A stretch of DNA of 47,145 nucleotides from an uncultured Lachnospiraceae bacterium (lineage in GTDB: Bacteria > Bacillota > Clostridia > Lachnospirales > Lachnospiraceae). This document shows positions 15,347-24,135 of the stretch, in pieces (the first letter of the stretch is position 1; each line of letters begins with the position of its first letter). Made by a program: the position numbers and the translations under genes. The DNA lies in contig CAJTPS010000029.1 of assembly GCA_910578555.1 (NCBI GenBank), positions 1 to 47,145 on the forward strand, written 5' to 3'. The notes under the pieces are model-generated. The model ran no database searches and was not told the origin of the DNA. It worked only from the letters and a program-made list of their open reading frames with translations.

Positions 15347-16191
15347 TGAAGCGCCCGAGAGGAAAACAGAATCTGAAATTGTTTATAGTGAATTTGATCC
15401 TGATCCTGATATGTTTTATCACGTTTATACCGATTTTGTATGCATTTTCCGTTTCTATCAATGAGCAGAACAGCCTGCTGGGATCTGATTTTTCTTTTAT
15501 TCCAGGGCAGGTGACGATCGAGAATTACCGCAGGGTATTTACGGAAGAACCGGTGCTTATGTGGCTTCGCAACAGCCTGATTCTCGCGGTTTCTACCGTA
15601 GTGATTTCGCTCGGGACAGGAATTCCGGCCGCCTACATTTTTTCCAGAAGAAGGTTTCCGGGGAGAAATGCGATCTTACAGCTGTTGATCCTGCTGTATG
15701 CGTTTCCTTCGCTTCTGTCCATGACGGCGCTGTATAAGCTGCTCAGTCCTATGGGGCTGATCAACACCAGAACCGGGCTGATTATTGTGTACACGGGCAC
15801 GATGGCGGTGTTCGCGCTGTGGAATATGAAAGGATATTTCGACACGATTCCCGTTGAGATTGAGGAGTCGGCAATGATTGACGGAGCAGGTCCTGTCAGG
15901 ATCGTATGCAGGATCGTTCTTCCGCTGGCGAAGCCGACGATCGCGGTGACGGCGATGATGGTGCTGATCTATGTGTGGAACGAGTATATTTTCGCGATTA
16001 ATTTCATGACCGGTGAGAGCTCTTATACGCTGGCAGCAGGATTATACTCACTGCAGGCCAATGAGACAAGCGGCAGCTGGCCGGTGTTCTCCGCGGCTTC
16101 TCTGGTGGTGTCGCTGCCGATTCTGGTTATATTCTTTGCGATGCAGCGCAACATGGCATCAGGGCTTACATCGGGAGGCGTAAAAGGGTAG
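15346..16191 (+). CDS. sugar ABC transporter permease (MalG-type)
   Basis: A 281-residue membrane protein with about six spans and the EAA loop 'IEESAMIDGAGPVRIVCRIVLPLAKPTI' near residue 170. The ATG overlaps the stop of the upstream permease by one base. It is the usual second subunit of a CUT1 importer. A GH13 enzyme gene begins 31 bases downstream. No MalK/MsmX-like ATPase is encoded nearby; in many Firmicutes one ATPase gene elsewhere serves several such importers. Confidence 0.92.
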   Translation: MKRPRGKQNLKLFIVNLILILICFITFIPILYAFSVSINEQNSLLGSDFSFIPGQVTIENYRRVFTEEPVLMWLRNSLILAVSTVVISLGTGIPAAYIFSRRRFPGRNAILQLLILLYAFPSLLSMTALYKLLSPMGLINTRTGLIIVYTGTMAVFALWNMKGYFDTIPVEIEESAMIDGAGPVRIVCRIVLPLAKPTIAVTAMMVLIYVWNEYIFAINFMTGESSYTLAAGLYSLQANETSGSWPVFSAASLVVSLPILVIFFAMQRNMASGLTSGGVKG

Positions 16192-16222
16192 ACGGAAGAA
16201 AAGGAACATAAGGGGGAAGGCA

Positions 16223-17965
16223 ATGAATAGAAGTGCGATACTGCATATTCCGATGTCGGAGTATGCTTACGGGATAGATGAGGAGCATGTGGCATTCAGA
16301 CTCAGATGCGCGAGAGGGGATCTGCATCAGTGCATTCTGCATTATGGAGACAGGGCGTGCAGGCAGACGCCGGTCATTTTTACGGCAAAAGAAATGAAAG
16401 TGAAGGCTTCCGATGAGTATTTCGATTACTATGAAGTCGTACTGGAGCATCCGTATCAAAGAATCAACTACTACTTCGAACTGTTCTCGGAGACGGAGCA
16501 TGTACTGTATTACGGAGACTGCTTTGCACAGGAATGCGTGGACGACAGATCGGAATACTACCAGTTCCCGTATAATCACAGGGCCGATCTTGTCACGCCG
16601 CCGGCATGGGCGAAGGACGCCGTGATCTACAATATTTTTCCGGACAGTTTTGCAACCGGCAGGGCATATCTTTCGGGAGAACCTGCGGAGAAGGAGATCG
16701 GCGGTGAGAAGGTCCGGGGGAAGCTTGGCGGTACGATCAGGGGCATTACAGAGAATGTCGGATATCTGAAAGAACTCGGTTTTAACGCTATATATATCAA
16801 TCCGGTTTTTGCGGCCGGGGAGTATCATAAATATGATCTGCTGGATTACTATCATATAGATCCGTGCTTCGGGACCAATGAAGAGTTTAAGGAACTTGTA
16901 GAACGCTATCATGAAAATGGAATGAAAGTGATCGTAGACGGTGTTTTCAATCATTGCGGCTGGCGTTTTTTTGCCTTTAACGACGTGGTGGAAAAAGGTG
17001 AAGATTCTCGTTACAAAGACTGGTTTTACCGCCTGACATTTCCGGTGGTAAGACCTGATAACGGCGAAGCTTATCCGGCGTATGAATGCTTCGGATATGA
17101 ACGCATGATGCCGAAGCTTAACACGCAGAATCCGGAGGTGGAAGCGTATCTGTGCGATGTGTGCAGGTACTGGCTGCGGGAATACGGCATAGACGGATGG
17201 CGCCTGGATGTGGCGAGTGAGGTGAACGACGCATTCTGGGAAAGCTTCTGCCGGGCGGCGAAGGAGGTTAATCCGGACGCAATCCTGATCGGGGAAGTGT
17301 GGGAGACGGCACGTCACTGGCTGGACGGCAGGAAGTTTGACTCTGCCATGAACTATGACTTCAGGAAACACTGCAGACGCTTCTTTGCCGAGCGGAGTAT
17401 AGATGCCTATGAATTTGACGGCAGGGTGACCCATATGCGGATGCGGTACCGGGAGCAGACCGTTTACGCACAGCTGAATCTGCTGGACAGCCATGACGTG
17501 AGCCGTTTCCTGTCTCTGTGTGAAGGGGATGAGAGAAGGTATAAACTGGCGGTGCTGTTCCAGATGACATTTCCGGGGATACCGTCTGTTTTCTACGGAG
17601 ATGAAAAAGGTATAAACGGCATTTTGGAGGAAGAATACCGGGCGCCTATGCAGTGGGACAAGGAGGAAGATGATCTTTTTACATTCTATAAAAAGGCGAT
17701 CCGGCTTCGACGGGATCATGCGACGCTCCGACAGGGAGCATATCGTACACTGTGGGCCGAGCGGGGAAGCGGGTTGTACATATATGCAAGGGAAAAAGAT
17801 TCTGATATAATAGTGATCGCAATAAATGTGAGCGACGAGCCGTGCAGCTTTACAATGAGGGAGGCAGGTCAGGCCTTCCGGAGAGAAGATGTTCTCTGGC
17901 AATATGGAATGGAGGAGCAGAGGCTTGCGCCCATGGGCTGGATGGTGGCGCAGATCACAGGATAG
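16223..17965 (+). CDS. GH13 alpha-glucan hydrolase (cyclomaltodextrinase/neopullulanase type), cytoplasmic
   Basis: A 580-residue glycoside hydrolase of family 13 without a signal peptide. An N-terminal domain (about 1-120) resembles the CBM34-type module of neopullulanase-like enzymes. In the (beta/alpha)8 barrel I see region I 'VDGVFNHCG' (about 238), region II 'GIDGWRLDVASEV' with the nucleophile Asp329, region III 'ILIGEVWE' with the acid/base Glu358, and region IV 'LLDSHD' with His424 and Asp425. 'YINPVFAAGEYHKYDLLDYYHIDPCFG' is characteristic of neopullulanase, maltogenic amylase and cyclomaltodextrinase. Its position after the importer suggests breakdown of imported maltodextrins in the cytoplasm. 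Exact specificity cannot be read from sequence. Confidence 0.92.
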   Translation: MNRSAILHIPMSEYAYGIDEEHVAFRLRCARGDLHQCILHYGDRACRQTPVIFTAKEMKVKASDEYFDYYEVVLEHPYQRINYYFELFSETEHVLYYGDCFAQECVDDRSEYYQFPYNHRADLVTPPAWAKDAVIYNIFPDSFATGRAYLSGEPAEKEIGGEKVRGKLGGTIRGITENVGYLKELGFNAIYINPVFAAGEYHKYDLLDYYHIDPCFGTNEEFKELVERYHENGMKVIVDGVFNHCGWRFFAFNDVVEKGEDSRYKDWFYRLTFPVVRPDNGEAYPAYECFGYERMMPKLNTQNPEVEAYLCDVCRYWLREYGIDGWRLDVASEVNDAFWESFCRAAKEVNPDAILIGEVWETARHWLDGRKFDSAMNYDFRKHCRRFFAERSIDAYEFDGRVTHMRMRYREQTVYAQLNLLDSHDVSRFLSLCEGDERRYKLAVLFQMTFPGIPSVFYGDEKGINGILEEEYRAPMQWDKEEDDLFTFYKKAIRLRRDHATLRQGAYRTLWAERGSGLYIYAREKDSDIIVIAINVSDEPCSFTMREAGQAFRREDVLWQYGMEEQRLAPMGWMVAQITG

Positions 17966-18022
17966 AATCTGTTTGTTTCAGGTGTCTATGACATAAATGT
18001 GAAAGGGAAAGGCAGAACGCAG

Positions 18023-19036
18023 ATGGCAGCTACAATCAAAGATGTTGCAAGGCTGGCGGAGACTTCCACGGCGACGGTGTCAAAGGTGATGAACGGTTCC
18101 TATTCCATTTCGCAAGGGACTGTTGACCGGGTTCACAGGGCGATGGAGGAACTTAATTATCATCCGAATGCGAGGGCAAGGAATTTTGCCAGACAGAGCA
18201 CGAGACAGGTTTGGTTTCTCACGACATTGGGGGAGAACGCGGGATTTTCCAATCCGCATATGTTTGAAATTATGTCGGGGCTGGAGAACGCACTGGGAAA
18301 GAAAGGATATCTGCTGGGCGTGAAGAATATTTCGCCCGGGGAAGCGCCGGAGTTTGTCAAGAGTGTGTTTGAAAGTAAATCGGCGGACGGAGTCGTGATT
18401 CATGCTTCGGTGATATCACGGGAACTGGACGAACTGATCAAGTATAAAGAGATTCCACATATCGTGCTGGGGATGCCGGACTTTGAAAGTCACTTCTGCT
18501 GGCTGGATATAGACAATAAGCTGGCGGGAGAGATGGCGGCGAACTATCTGCTGCAATGCGGTTATCAGTCCCTTGCTTTTATCGGCGGGACAGACGAGGA
18601 TAAAATATCTGCGCACCGTCTGACAGGGGTGCTGTCGGTACTTAAGGAATATGACGTGATTGTACCCAGGCACCATCTGCAATACGGAGAATCCGACTGT
18701 GACAGCGGATTCCGGATGACGCAGCAGCTTCTGGAGAATCCCAATATGCCCGACGCGATCATCTGTGCCAACAATTATATTGCCTACGGCTGTGTGAATG
18801 CCTTGAAAGAAAATGCGATCAGGATTCCGGAAGATATGGGAGTTCTGACCTTTGACGATTACCCTTTTTCCAGGATACTGGAACCGAAACTGACCGTAGT
18901 GAATATCGATGTGTATGATATGGGAATACAGGCGGGGAAGCTGATTTTAAATAAAATGAAAAAGCCGAACCTGCAGATACAATTCTATTGTACACTGCCG
19001 TCCATTACAGAGCGAAGCTCGACGAAGAAGAAATAA
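18023..19036 (+). CDS. LacI-family transcriptional regulator of the maltodextrin locus
   Basis: A 337-residue protein with an N-terminal LacI helix-turn-helix 'TIKDVARLAETSTATVSKVMNGSYSIS' and hinge helix 'NARARNFARQ', then a periplasmic-binding-protein-like sensor domain (about 60-330) containing 'SADGVVIHASVISREL', 'LAFIGGTDEDKISAHRLTGV' and 'ILTFDDYPFS'-like strands. The ATG at 18023 gives the standard MAATIKDVA start; an in-frame GTG at 17999 has a weaker context. It is the last gene of the starch locus and probably represses or activates it through sites such as 11592-11605. A terminator follows. Confidence 0.92.
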   Translation: MAATIKDVARLAETSTATVSKVMNGSYSISQGTVDRVHRAMEELNYHPNARARNFARQSTRQVWFLTTLGENAGFSNPHMFEIMSGLENALGKKGYLLGVKNISPGEAPEFVKSVFESKSADGVVIHASVISRELDELIKYKEIPHIVLGMPDFESHFCWLDIDNKLAGEMAANYLLQCGYQSLAFIGGTDEDKISAHRLTGVLSVLKEYDVIVPRHHLQYGESDCDSGFRMTQQLLENPNMPDAIICANNYIAYGCVNALKENAIRIPEDMGVLTFDDYPFSRILEPKLTVVNIDVYDMGIQAGKLILNKMKKPNLQIQFYCTLPSITERSSTKKK

Positions 19037-19108
19037 TGGTGCCGTCGGATCGTTACGGACAGGAAATATATAAATATGTATCTATATATGCACATGTATA
19101 TAGTAGAA

Positions 19109-19140
19109 GGGAGCAGATGTAAAAGTCTGCTCCCTCTTTC
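19109..19140 (+). terminator. intrinsic terminator after the LacI-family gene
   Basis: GGGAGCAGA (19109-19117) pairs perfectly with TCTGCTCCC (19126-19134), followed by TCTTTCC. It closes the starch locus. Confidence 0.8.
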
Positions 19141-19275
19141 CATGGTTATAATATCATAAAAATGCCGGAAAAACAAGACTGGAAAGGCATTTCGGGCAAT
19201 GCTATAATCAAATTCTGCTACGATTCACGCGTTCATCAAAATCGTGATATGGCAGGCAGATAAGGGGGAAGGCGT

Positions 19276-19806
19276 ATGGAACAAAACTGGATGATGTTAT
19301 TACAGCAGCAGAATCAGTTGGCGAAGGTGGTTGAAACGAACCGGGTCACGCAGCAGTATGGGCTCAGCCTGAGTGAACAGGAGGCACAGTTGATTGTGGC
19401 GGAGCGAAGTCATGCACTGCGGGAATCGAGGAGGGTGGAGTTCGGCGAGGGGATCATGCCGAAGATCATATATGAGTTCTGTGATTCGGATTTTATTGAC
19501 CAGAACAATTATGTGGATACACTGGTCAGACTGCAGGATATCTTCTACATGTATAAGAATGAGATGCAGGATGAGATTTCGGATGATGAACTGCTGCACT
19601 TTATGCGTGAGCAGTTTGATCAGGTCTGTTACGGGGATCTGGAATATCTGGAAGGAACCTGTCTGTCGATTTTTGCGCAGGCGATCCGGGCGGGGTATAA
19701 CGGCTATCAGGCATCGGAGGGACGCGGGGAGTATGAGGCCTTTGATGAGGTGAAAAGGTGGGACTATGATGTATACATGGAGACGCTTAAGGAGCTTTTC
19801 TGGTAG
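19276..19806 (+). CDS. uncharacterised protein (DUF6323-like)
   Basis: A 176-residue acidic, mostly helical soluble protein without signal peptide or membrane span. GGGGGAAGG precedes the ATG, and TATAAT (19203-19208) lies upstream. The sequence 'YGLSLSEQEAQLIVAERSHALRESRRVEFGEGIMPKII' and the block 'FCDSDFIDQNNYVDTLVRLQDIFYMYKNEM' look like the DUF6323 proteins of Clostridia, but I recall that family only from memory. A second uncharacterised gene starts 41 bases downstream, and the two probably form one unit. No function can be given. Confidence 0.6.
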   Translation: MEQNWMMLLQQQNQLAKVVETNRVTQQYGLSLSEQEAQLIVAERSHALRESRRVEFGEGIMPKIIYEFCDSDFIDQNNYVDTLVRLQDIFYMYKNEMQDEISDDELLHFMREQFDQVCYGDLEYLEGTCLSIFAQAIRAGYNGYQASEGRGEYEAFDEVKRWDYDVYMETLKELFW

Positions 19807-19847
19807 TTTAAGGCTTTATGGTAAAGAGCATGGGAAAGGAGCAGGCG

Positions 19848-20474
19848 ATGGAGTATCGTTACAAGATGGAAGAACTGGTTCCGATCGTGGGGAAACTTGC
19901 ACAGAGGTATACGGCCGGGGAGAGCACTTCCGTGACTTATGAGAAAGCGGAACAGCTTATGGGAGCTGTGCTTTACTGTATCCGGGAGGCGGCTTATGCG
20001 GAACGTGGTGATTATAGTTGCGAAAAGGGGCAGCAAAAATGTGATATTCTGGCAAAGCAGGAAAAGCTTTCGGCACAGCAGGCCTATGAGCGCGGGCTTG
20101 CCTGTGTGGAAAAGAAAGTCCGGGCGGCGCTTTCGCTTTATAATGAACTTATGACGGCGTTTGACAGTTACGGAAACCGCTGTCTGTATGATACGGTGGT
20201 AAAAGGTATGCCGGAATTTTTTAAATGGTATAATATGCGCTTTGCCCCGCAGGATACCATCCTGACGCTGGATTATCCGGTGCTTCAGGATTTATCCGCT
20301 TACACGGGAATAGACCGGATCTATGAATATTTGCACTGCATAGAGAAAGAGCAGGCGTTTCTGCGCACTTTTCCCAGAAATGATGTGATCGATGCGCTGG
20401 CGAGGTACAACCCGGCGTATGAGGATATGGTTGATAATATTTGCGGGGCGGTTAAGGGGGCTTTGGGGGTGTGA
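19848..20474 (+). CDS. uncharacterised protein (DUF6179-like)
   Basis: A 208-residue soluble helical protein. The ATG at 19848 is chosen because AAAGGAG stands six bases before it; in-frame ATGs at 19818 and 19830 lack a site. Features include 'YTAGESTSVTYEKAEQLMGAVLYCI', a Cys-containing middle, 'AYERGLACVEKKV' and 'TLDYPVLQDLSAYTGIDRIYEYL'. It resembles the C-terminal part of DUF6179 proteins that accompany DUF6323 genes in Lachnospiraceae; this association is from memory and uncertain. It is immediately downstream of the DUF6323-like gene, so the pair is probably co-expressed. Confidence 0.55.
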   Translation: MEYRYKMEELVPIVGKLAQRYTAGESTSVTYEKAEQLMGAVLYCIREAAYAERGDYSCEKGQQKCDILAKQEKLSAQQAYERGLACVEKKVRAALSLYNELMTAFDSYGNRCLYDTVVKGMPEFFKWYNMRFAPQDTILTLDYPVLQDLSAYTGIDRIYEYLHCIEKEQAFLRTFPRNDVIDALARYNPAYEDMVDNICGAVKGALGV

Positions 20475-20516
20475 TTCAGGGTGGATGTGTTTCCATTTTT
20501 TATTAGAAAAATAAGT

Positions 20517-20538
20517 CTATATATGGTAACATATATAG
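20517..20538. promoter_or_regulatory. perfect AT-rich palindrome upstream of the helicase gene
   Basis: CTATATATG (20517-20525) and CATATATAG (20530-20538) form a perfect 9-bp inverted repeat around GTAA, about 70 bases before the helicase start. It could be an operator that controls the helicase-NUDIX pair. No regulator gene is adjacent. Confidence 0.45.
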
Positions 20539-20609
20539 AAGTAGTTCCGATATACTGCAACAATTATCACAGACAAATCGCACACAATAGACGAAAGTGA
20601 AATGCTGCC

Positions 20610-23597
20610 ATGAATCAAAGCATAATGGATGAACTTTATAGTGGATATAAAACAGCATATATAGATGGCAGTGTAGCTTCTAATATAGCTTACAGACCTC
20701 AATTTGTCTCAAATAACTACAAAGAGGGGAAAAAGGTAGTGTCCTCTATCGAGGATGAACTTTTGGCATGTGATCGTTTTCAAATTAGTGTTGCTTTTAT
20801 TACAATGGGTGGAATCACGCCTCTTTTGCAGACGCTGAAGGAATTAGAGAAGAGAAATATTCCGGGTGAAATTCTTACGACAAATTATTTATTTTTCAGC
20901 GAACCGGCGGCATTAGATAAACTCCATGATCTAAAAAATATCACGCTGAAAATGTATGATGTCGAGGCGGCAGAGGCTGATTTTCACACAAAAGGGTATA
21001 TTTTTAAGAAGGAAGAAATTTATCGTATTATTATTGGCAGTTCAAACATGACGGGTGCCGCGCTCACCAGCAATAAGGAATGGAATACGAAGATTGTTTC
21101 TACGGAGCAAGGTGAAGTTACAGGAGAACTGCTGGAAGAATTTTCACAGTTATGGAAATCGGTTCACGCGCTGGCATATGATGAATTTTTTGAAGCTTAT
21201 CAGGAACGCTATCGAATTATCAAGAAGCAGCGGGAGATAGCAAAACAGGAATTTATACCGTCTATAGAAAAATACAGGTTGCGTCCGAATGAGATGCAGA
21301 TCGGATTTATCTGTAATCTGCGTAAAATCATAGCTTCCGGGGAGGAACGTGCACTGCTCATATCTGCGACGGGTACGGGAAAAACCTATGCTTCTGCATT
21401 TGCCATGCGTGAGCTTGGGTTTAAACGAGTGCTTTTCCTTGTACATAGAGGACAACTGGCAAGACAGACTAAGAAATCCTATGAGAGAGTATTCGGAAAG
21501 AATGTTTCTATGGGACTTGTCGGCGCCGGGTATCATGAGTACGATAAAGATTATGTGTTTGCAACGGTTCAGACTTTGAACAAAGAAGAACATCTCACGC
21601 ATTACAAACCAGAACATTTCGATTGTGTTATTTTGGATGAAGCACATCATAGTTCGGCCAATTCCTATCAGAAGGTTATGGGGTATTTCGAACCGAAGTT
21701 ATGGCTTGGTATGACGGCAACGCCGGATAAGCGCGATGATCATGAAGAAGGCAAAAATATTTATGAGATTTTTCACCATCAGATTGCATGTGAGATCAGA
21801 CTGCAACAGGCGATGGAGCAAAATCTTCTTTGTCCATTCCATTATTTTGGGATCAGTGATCTTTCAATGGTGCAAGACAAAACGGTTAAGGCGGCCAAAA
21901 TGTCAGCGAAAGATTTCAGACAGCTTGTCTGTGAGGAGCGTGTAAGGCATATCATTGAACAGGCGGAGTATTATGGATATAGCGGTGAGCGTGTGAAAGG
22001 TTTGGTGTTTTGCAGTCGCATTGATGAATCGAAAGAATTGTCTGATCAGTTTAATGCGCTGGGATACCGGACGATTTCTCTAAACGGCAGTGCATCGGAG
22101 GAAGAGCGGATGGAGGCTTTCGAGAGACTGGCAATGGACGAGAGCGATGCGACAGAAGACAGACAGCCTCTGGATTATATTTTTTCAGTTGAGATTCTCA
22201 ATGAGGGCGTGGATATTGTCGAGGTCAATCAGGTGATTATGTTACGCCCGACGGAGTCACCGATTGTATTTATTCAGCAGTTGGGGCGGGGCTTGCGCAA
22301 GGCGGAAGGAAAAGAGTATGTCGTAGTCTTGGATTTTATCGGCAATTATACAAATAATTTTATGATTCCGGTTGCGTTGTCGGGAGATCGTACCTATAAT
22401 GCGGATACCATCAGAAAATATGTAATCAGTGGAAATAGTACGATACCGGGCGTGTCTACGATACACTTCGACGAAGTAGCAAAAGGCAAGATATTTCAAT
22501 CAATTGATAAAATTCGTGGCATTAAGACGATTATCAAAGACAGTTATGTATCTTTGAAAAACAGGCTTGGGCGGATTCCATTCTTAATAGACTTTTATGA
22601 GAACGGAGAAGTCGATCCGCTTGTGATCATAAAAGAATACAAGACATACTATGCGTTTCTTGAAGCAATGGAAAAGGATATGTACAGTTGTTCCTTAACA
22701 GTACAGGAAAAACTGACGTTAGAGTATTTGTCTAAAACGATTTTAAGCGGTGTGCGTCCGTATGAATTGGAAATTTTAAAGGCGGTTGTGATAAGTGACT
22801 GCGTAACAGTCGAAAAGCTACAGGACGACTTTAAGAAAAGATATGATTATGAATTTAAATTACATGATATAGAAAGTGCAGTTGATGTATTGCAAGGACA
22901 TTTTGTCAGTAAAGAGGAGGAATACCAGAAGTTTGGTCATATAGATGTACTCGATTATGATGAGAAAAAAAGCTTAAATAGAATGAGCAGTTTTGTCAGT
23001 TGCCTCAGACATCAAGACTTTTTGTCACAAATTGAAGATATTGTTTCGGTGGGATTAAAGCGATATGCGGACAAGTATATGGTGAAGGGAAGTGTGGAAA
23101 CTCCGTTCGTTCTGTATGAGAAATATTCCAGAAGAGATGTCAGCCTTCTCATGAATTGTGGAAAGGATTTATCATCGACTATGTATGGTATGAAACGGAT
23201 CGGTGATGATGTTTTCATTTTTGTGACCTATCATAAGGAGCAGGCGGACGATAATAAGAATTATGTGGACGGTAAGCCGGATTACGCTGACGTGTTTGAT
23301 GATAATATGATTTTCCGCTGGGATTCTCAGATCGGTAAGGGTGTTGATAGTTCTTATATGCAGAGTGTGATGACTGCCAAGCGTAAGCATTTGCTTGTCA
23401 AAAAGAGTGATGCCGAAAGTAATTTTTATTATATGGGTCAGTTTGACATTATGGATGTTAAAGAGGCGGAAAAGGAAAATAATAAAGGGAAGAAAGAGGT
23501 TATTTCAAAAGTGCAGGTTAAGATGAAACATCCGGTAAGGGATGATCTGCTTCGGTATCTGCAGAGTGGAATAACAATCGAGGAAAAAGCAATATGA
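20610..23597 (+). CDS. PLD-like nuclease / SF2 helicase / DUF3427 fusion protein
   Basis: A 995-residue multidomain protein. The N-terminal phospholipase-D-like domain (about 40-190) has the HxK half-motif His126-Lys128 and the GSSNMT motif with Asn146. The SF2 helicase core has motif I ATGTGKT (253-259), the DEAH box (343-346), TAT (369-371) and, in RecA domain 2, 'FCSRIDESKELSDQF', 'ILNEGVDIVEVNQVIM' and the arginine finger 'QQLGRGLRKAEGKEYVVVLDFIG'. The last 300-350 residues match the DUF3427-type C-terminus of such helicases. PLD plus helicase suggests a DNA- or RNA-processing enzyme in defence or repair. It overlaps the next gene, a NUDIX hydrolase, by four bases. A+T is higher than in flanking genes. 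Confidence 0.88.
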   Translation: MNQSIMDELYSGYKTAYIDGSVASNIAYRPQFVSNNYKEGKKVVSSIEDELLACDRFQISVAFITMGGITPLLQTLKELEKRNIPGEILTTNYLFFSEPAALDKLHDLKNITLKMYDVEAAEADFHTKGYIFKKEEIYRIIIGSSNMTGAALTSNKEWNTKIVSTEQGEVTGELLEEFSQLWKSVHALAYDEFFEAYQERYRIIKKQREIAKQEFIPSIEKYRLRPNEMQIGFICNLRKIIASGEERALLISATGTGKTYASAFAMRELGFKRVLFLVHRGQLARQTKKSYERVFGKNVSMGLVGAGYHEYDKDYVFATVQTLNKEEHLTHYKPEHFDCVILDEAHHSSANSYQKVMGYFEPKLWLGMTATPDKRDDHEEGKNIYEIFHHQIACEIRLQQAMEQNLLCPFHYFGISDLSMVQDKTVKAAKMSAKDFRQLVCEERVRHIIEQAEYYGYSGERVKGLVFCSRIDESKELSDQFNALGYRTISLNGSASEEERMEAFERLAMDESDATEDRQPLDYIFSVEILNEGVDIVEVNQVIMLRPTESPIVFIQQLGRGLRKAEGKEYVVVLDFIGNYTNNFMIPVALSGDRTYNADTIRKYVISGNSTIPGVSTIHFDEVAKGKIFQSIDKIRGIKTIIKDSYVSLKNRLGRIPFLIDFYENGEVDPLVIIKEYKTYYAFLEAMEKDMYSCSLTVQEKLTLEYLSKTILSGVRPYELEILKAVVISDCVTVEKLQDDFKKRYDYEFKLHDIESAVDVLQGHFVSKEEEYQKFGHIDVLDYDEKKSLNRMSSFVSCLRHQDFLSQIEDIVSVGLKRYADKYMVKGSVETPFVLYEKYSRRDVSLLMNCGKDLSSTMYGMKRIGDDVFIFVTYHKEQADDNKNYVDGKPDYADVFDDNMIFRWDSQIGKGVDSSYMQSVMTAKRKHLLVKKSDAESNFYYMGQFDIMDVKEAEKENNKGKKEVISKVQVKMKHPVRDDLLRYLQSGITIEEKAI

Positions 23598-23995
23598 AAA
23601 CAATACGTGTAACAGCGGCCATCATCTGTGACGACATGGAAAATCCCACGAAGATCTTTGCCACAGCCAGAGGATACGGAGAATTTAAAGGGCAGTGGGA
23701 GTTTCCGGGGGGCAAGATTGAAGAAGGAGAATCACCGGAGAATGCATTGCTCAGAGAAATCAGGGAAGAACTGGATACCGATATTGAAGTGGGCAGTCTG
23801 ATCCACACCATAGAATATGATTATCCGGCGTTCCATCTTTCCATGGACTGTTTCCTGGCAAAAGTGAATGCAGGTGATCTGGTGCTCAAGGAAGCGGAAG
23901 CCGCCAGATGGCTTACGAAGAGCGAACTGTATGATGTACAGTGGTTACCGGCCGATTTGTCTTTGATTGCGTTGTTAGAGAAGCGGATGAGATGA
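23594..23995 (+). CDS. NUDIX hydrolase (MutT-like, (d)NTP pyrophosphohydrolase)
   Basis: A 133-residue protein with a complete Nudix box: Gly40, Glu46, Arg54-Glu55 and Glu58-Glu59 in 'GGKIEEGESPENALLREIREEL'. The start 'KTIRVTAAIICDDMENPTKIFATARGYGEFKGQWEFPGG' is like 8-oxo-dGTP diphosphatase MutT and the CTP/dCTP pyrophosphohydrolases; the substrate cannot be fixed from sequence. Its ATG overlaps the helicase stop (ATGA), so translation is coupled and the two proteins are likely made in a fixed ratio. That linkage suggests it hydrolyses a nucleotide connected with the helicase's activity. Confidence 0.88.
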   Translation: MKTIRVTAAIICDDMENPTKIFATARGYGEFKGQWEFPGGKIEEGESPENALLREIREELDTDIEVGSLIHTIEYDYPAFHLSMDCFLAKVNAGDLVLKEAEAARWLTKSELYDVQWLPADLSLIALLEKRMR

Positions 23996-24048
23996 ATGCA
24001 ATATGAATGAAAGTTAATAATACTTCCATTTATTTAACCCCTGCTCAA

Positions 24049-24077
24049 TTGTAGGCAGTCCTTTTTTCTGCTATGCT
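24049..24077 (+). promoter_or_regulatory. promoter of the XRE-family regulator gene
   Basis: TTGTAG (24049-24054) and TATGCT (24072-24077) are 17 bases apart, 59 bases before the ATG at 24136. Confidence 0.5.
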
Positions 24078-24135
24078 TAAAAACACCAGGAGGTGCTGAG
24101 GCAGCAATCGCGCAGCCGGAAAGGGGACTATTCAT

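Noticed and set aside
16166..17902. 578-codon minus-strand open frame opposite the GH13 gene
   Set aside because: It mirrors the GH13 gene, has Arg/His/Pro-rich shadow composition and no family features. The plus strand carries all GH13 catalytic motifs.
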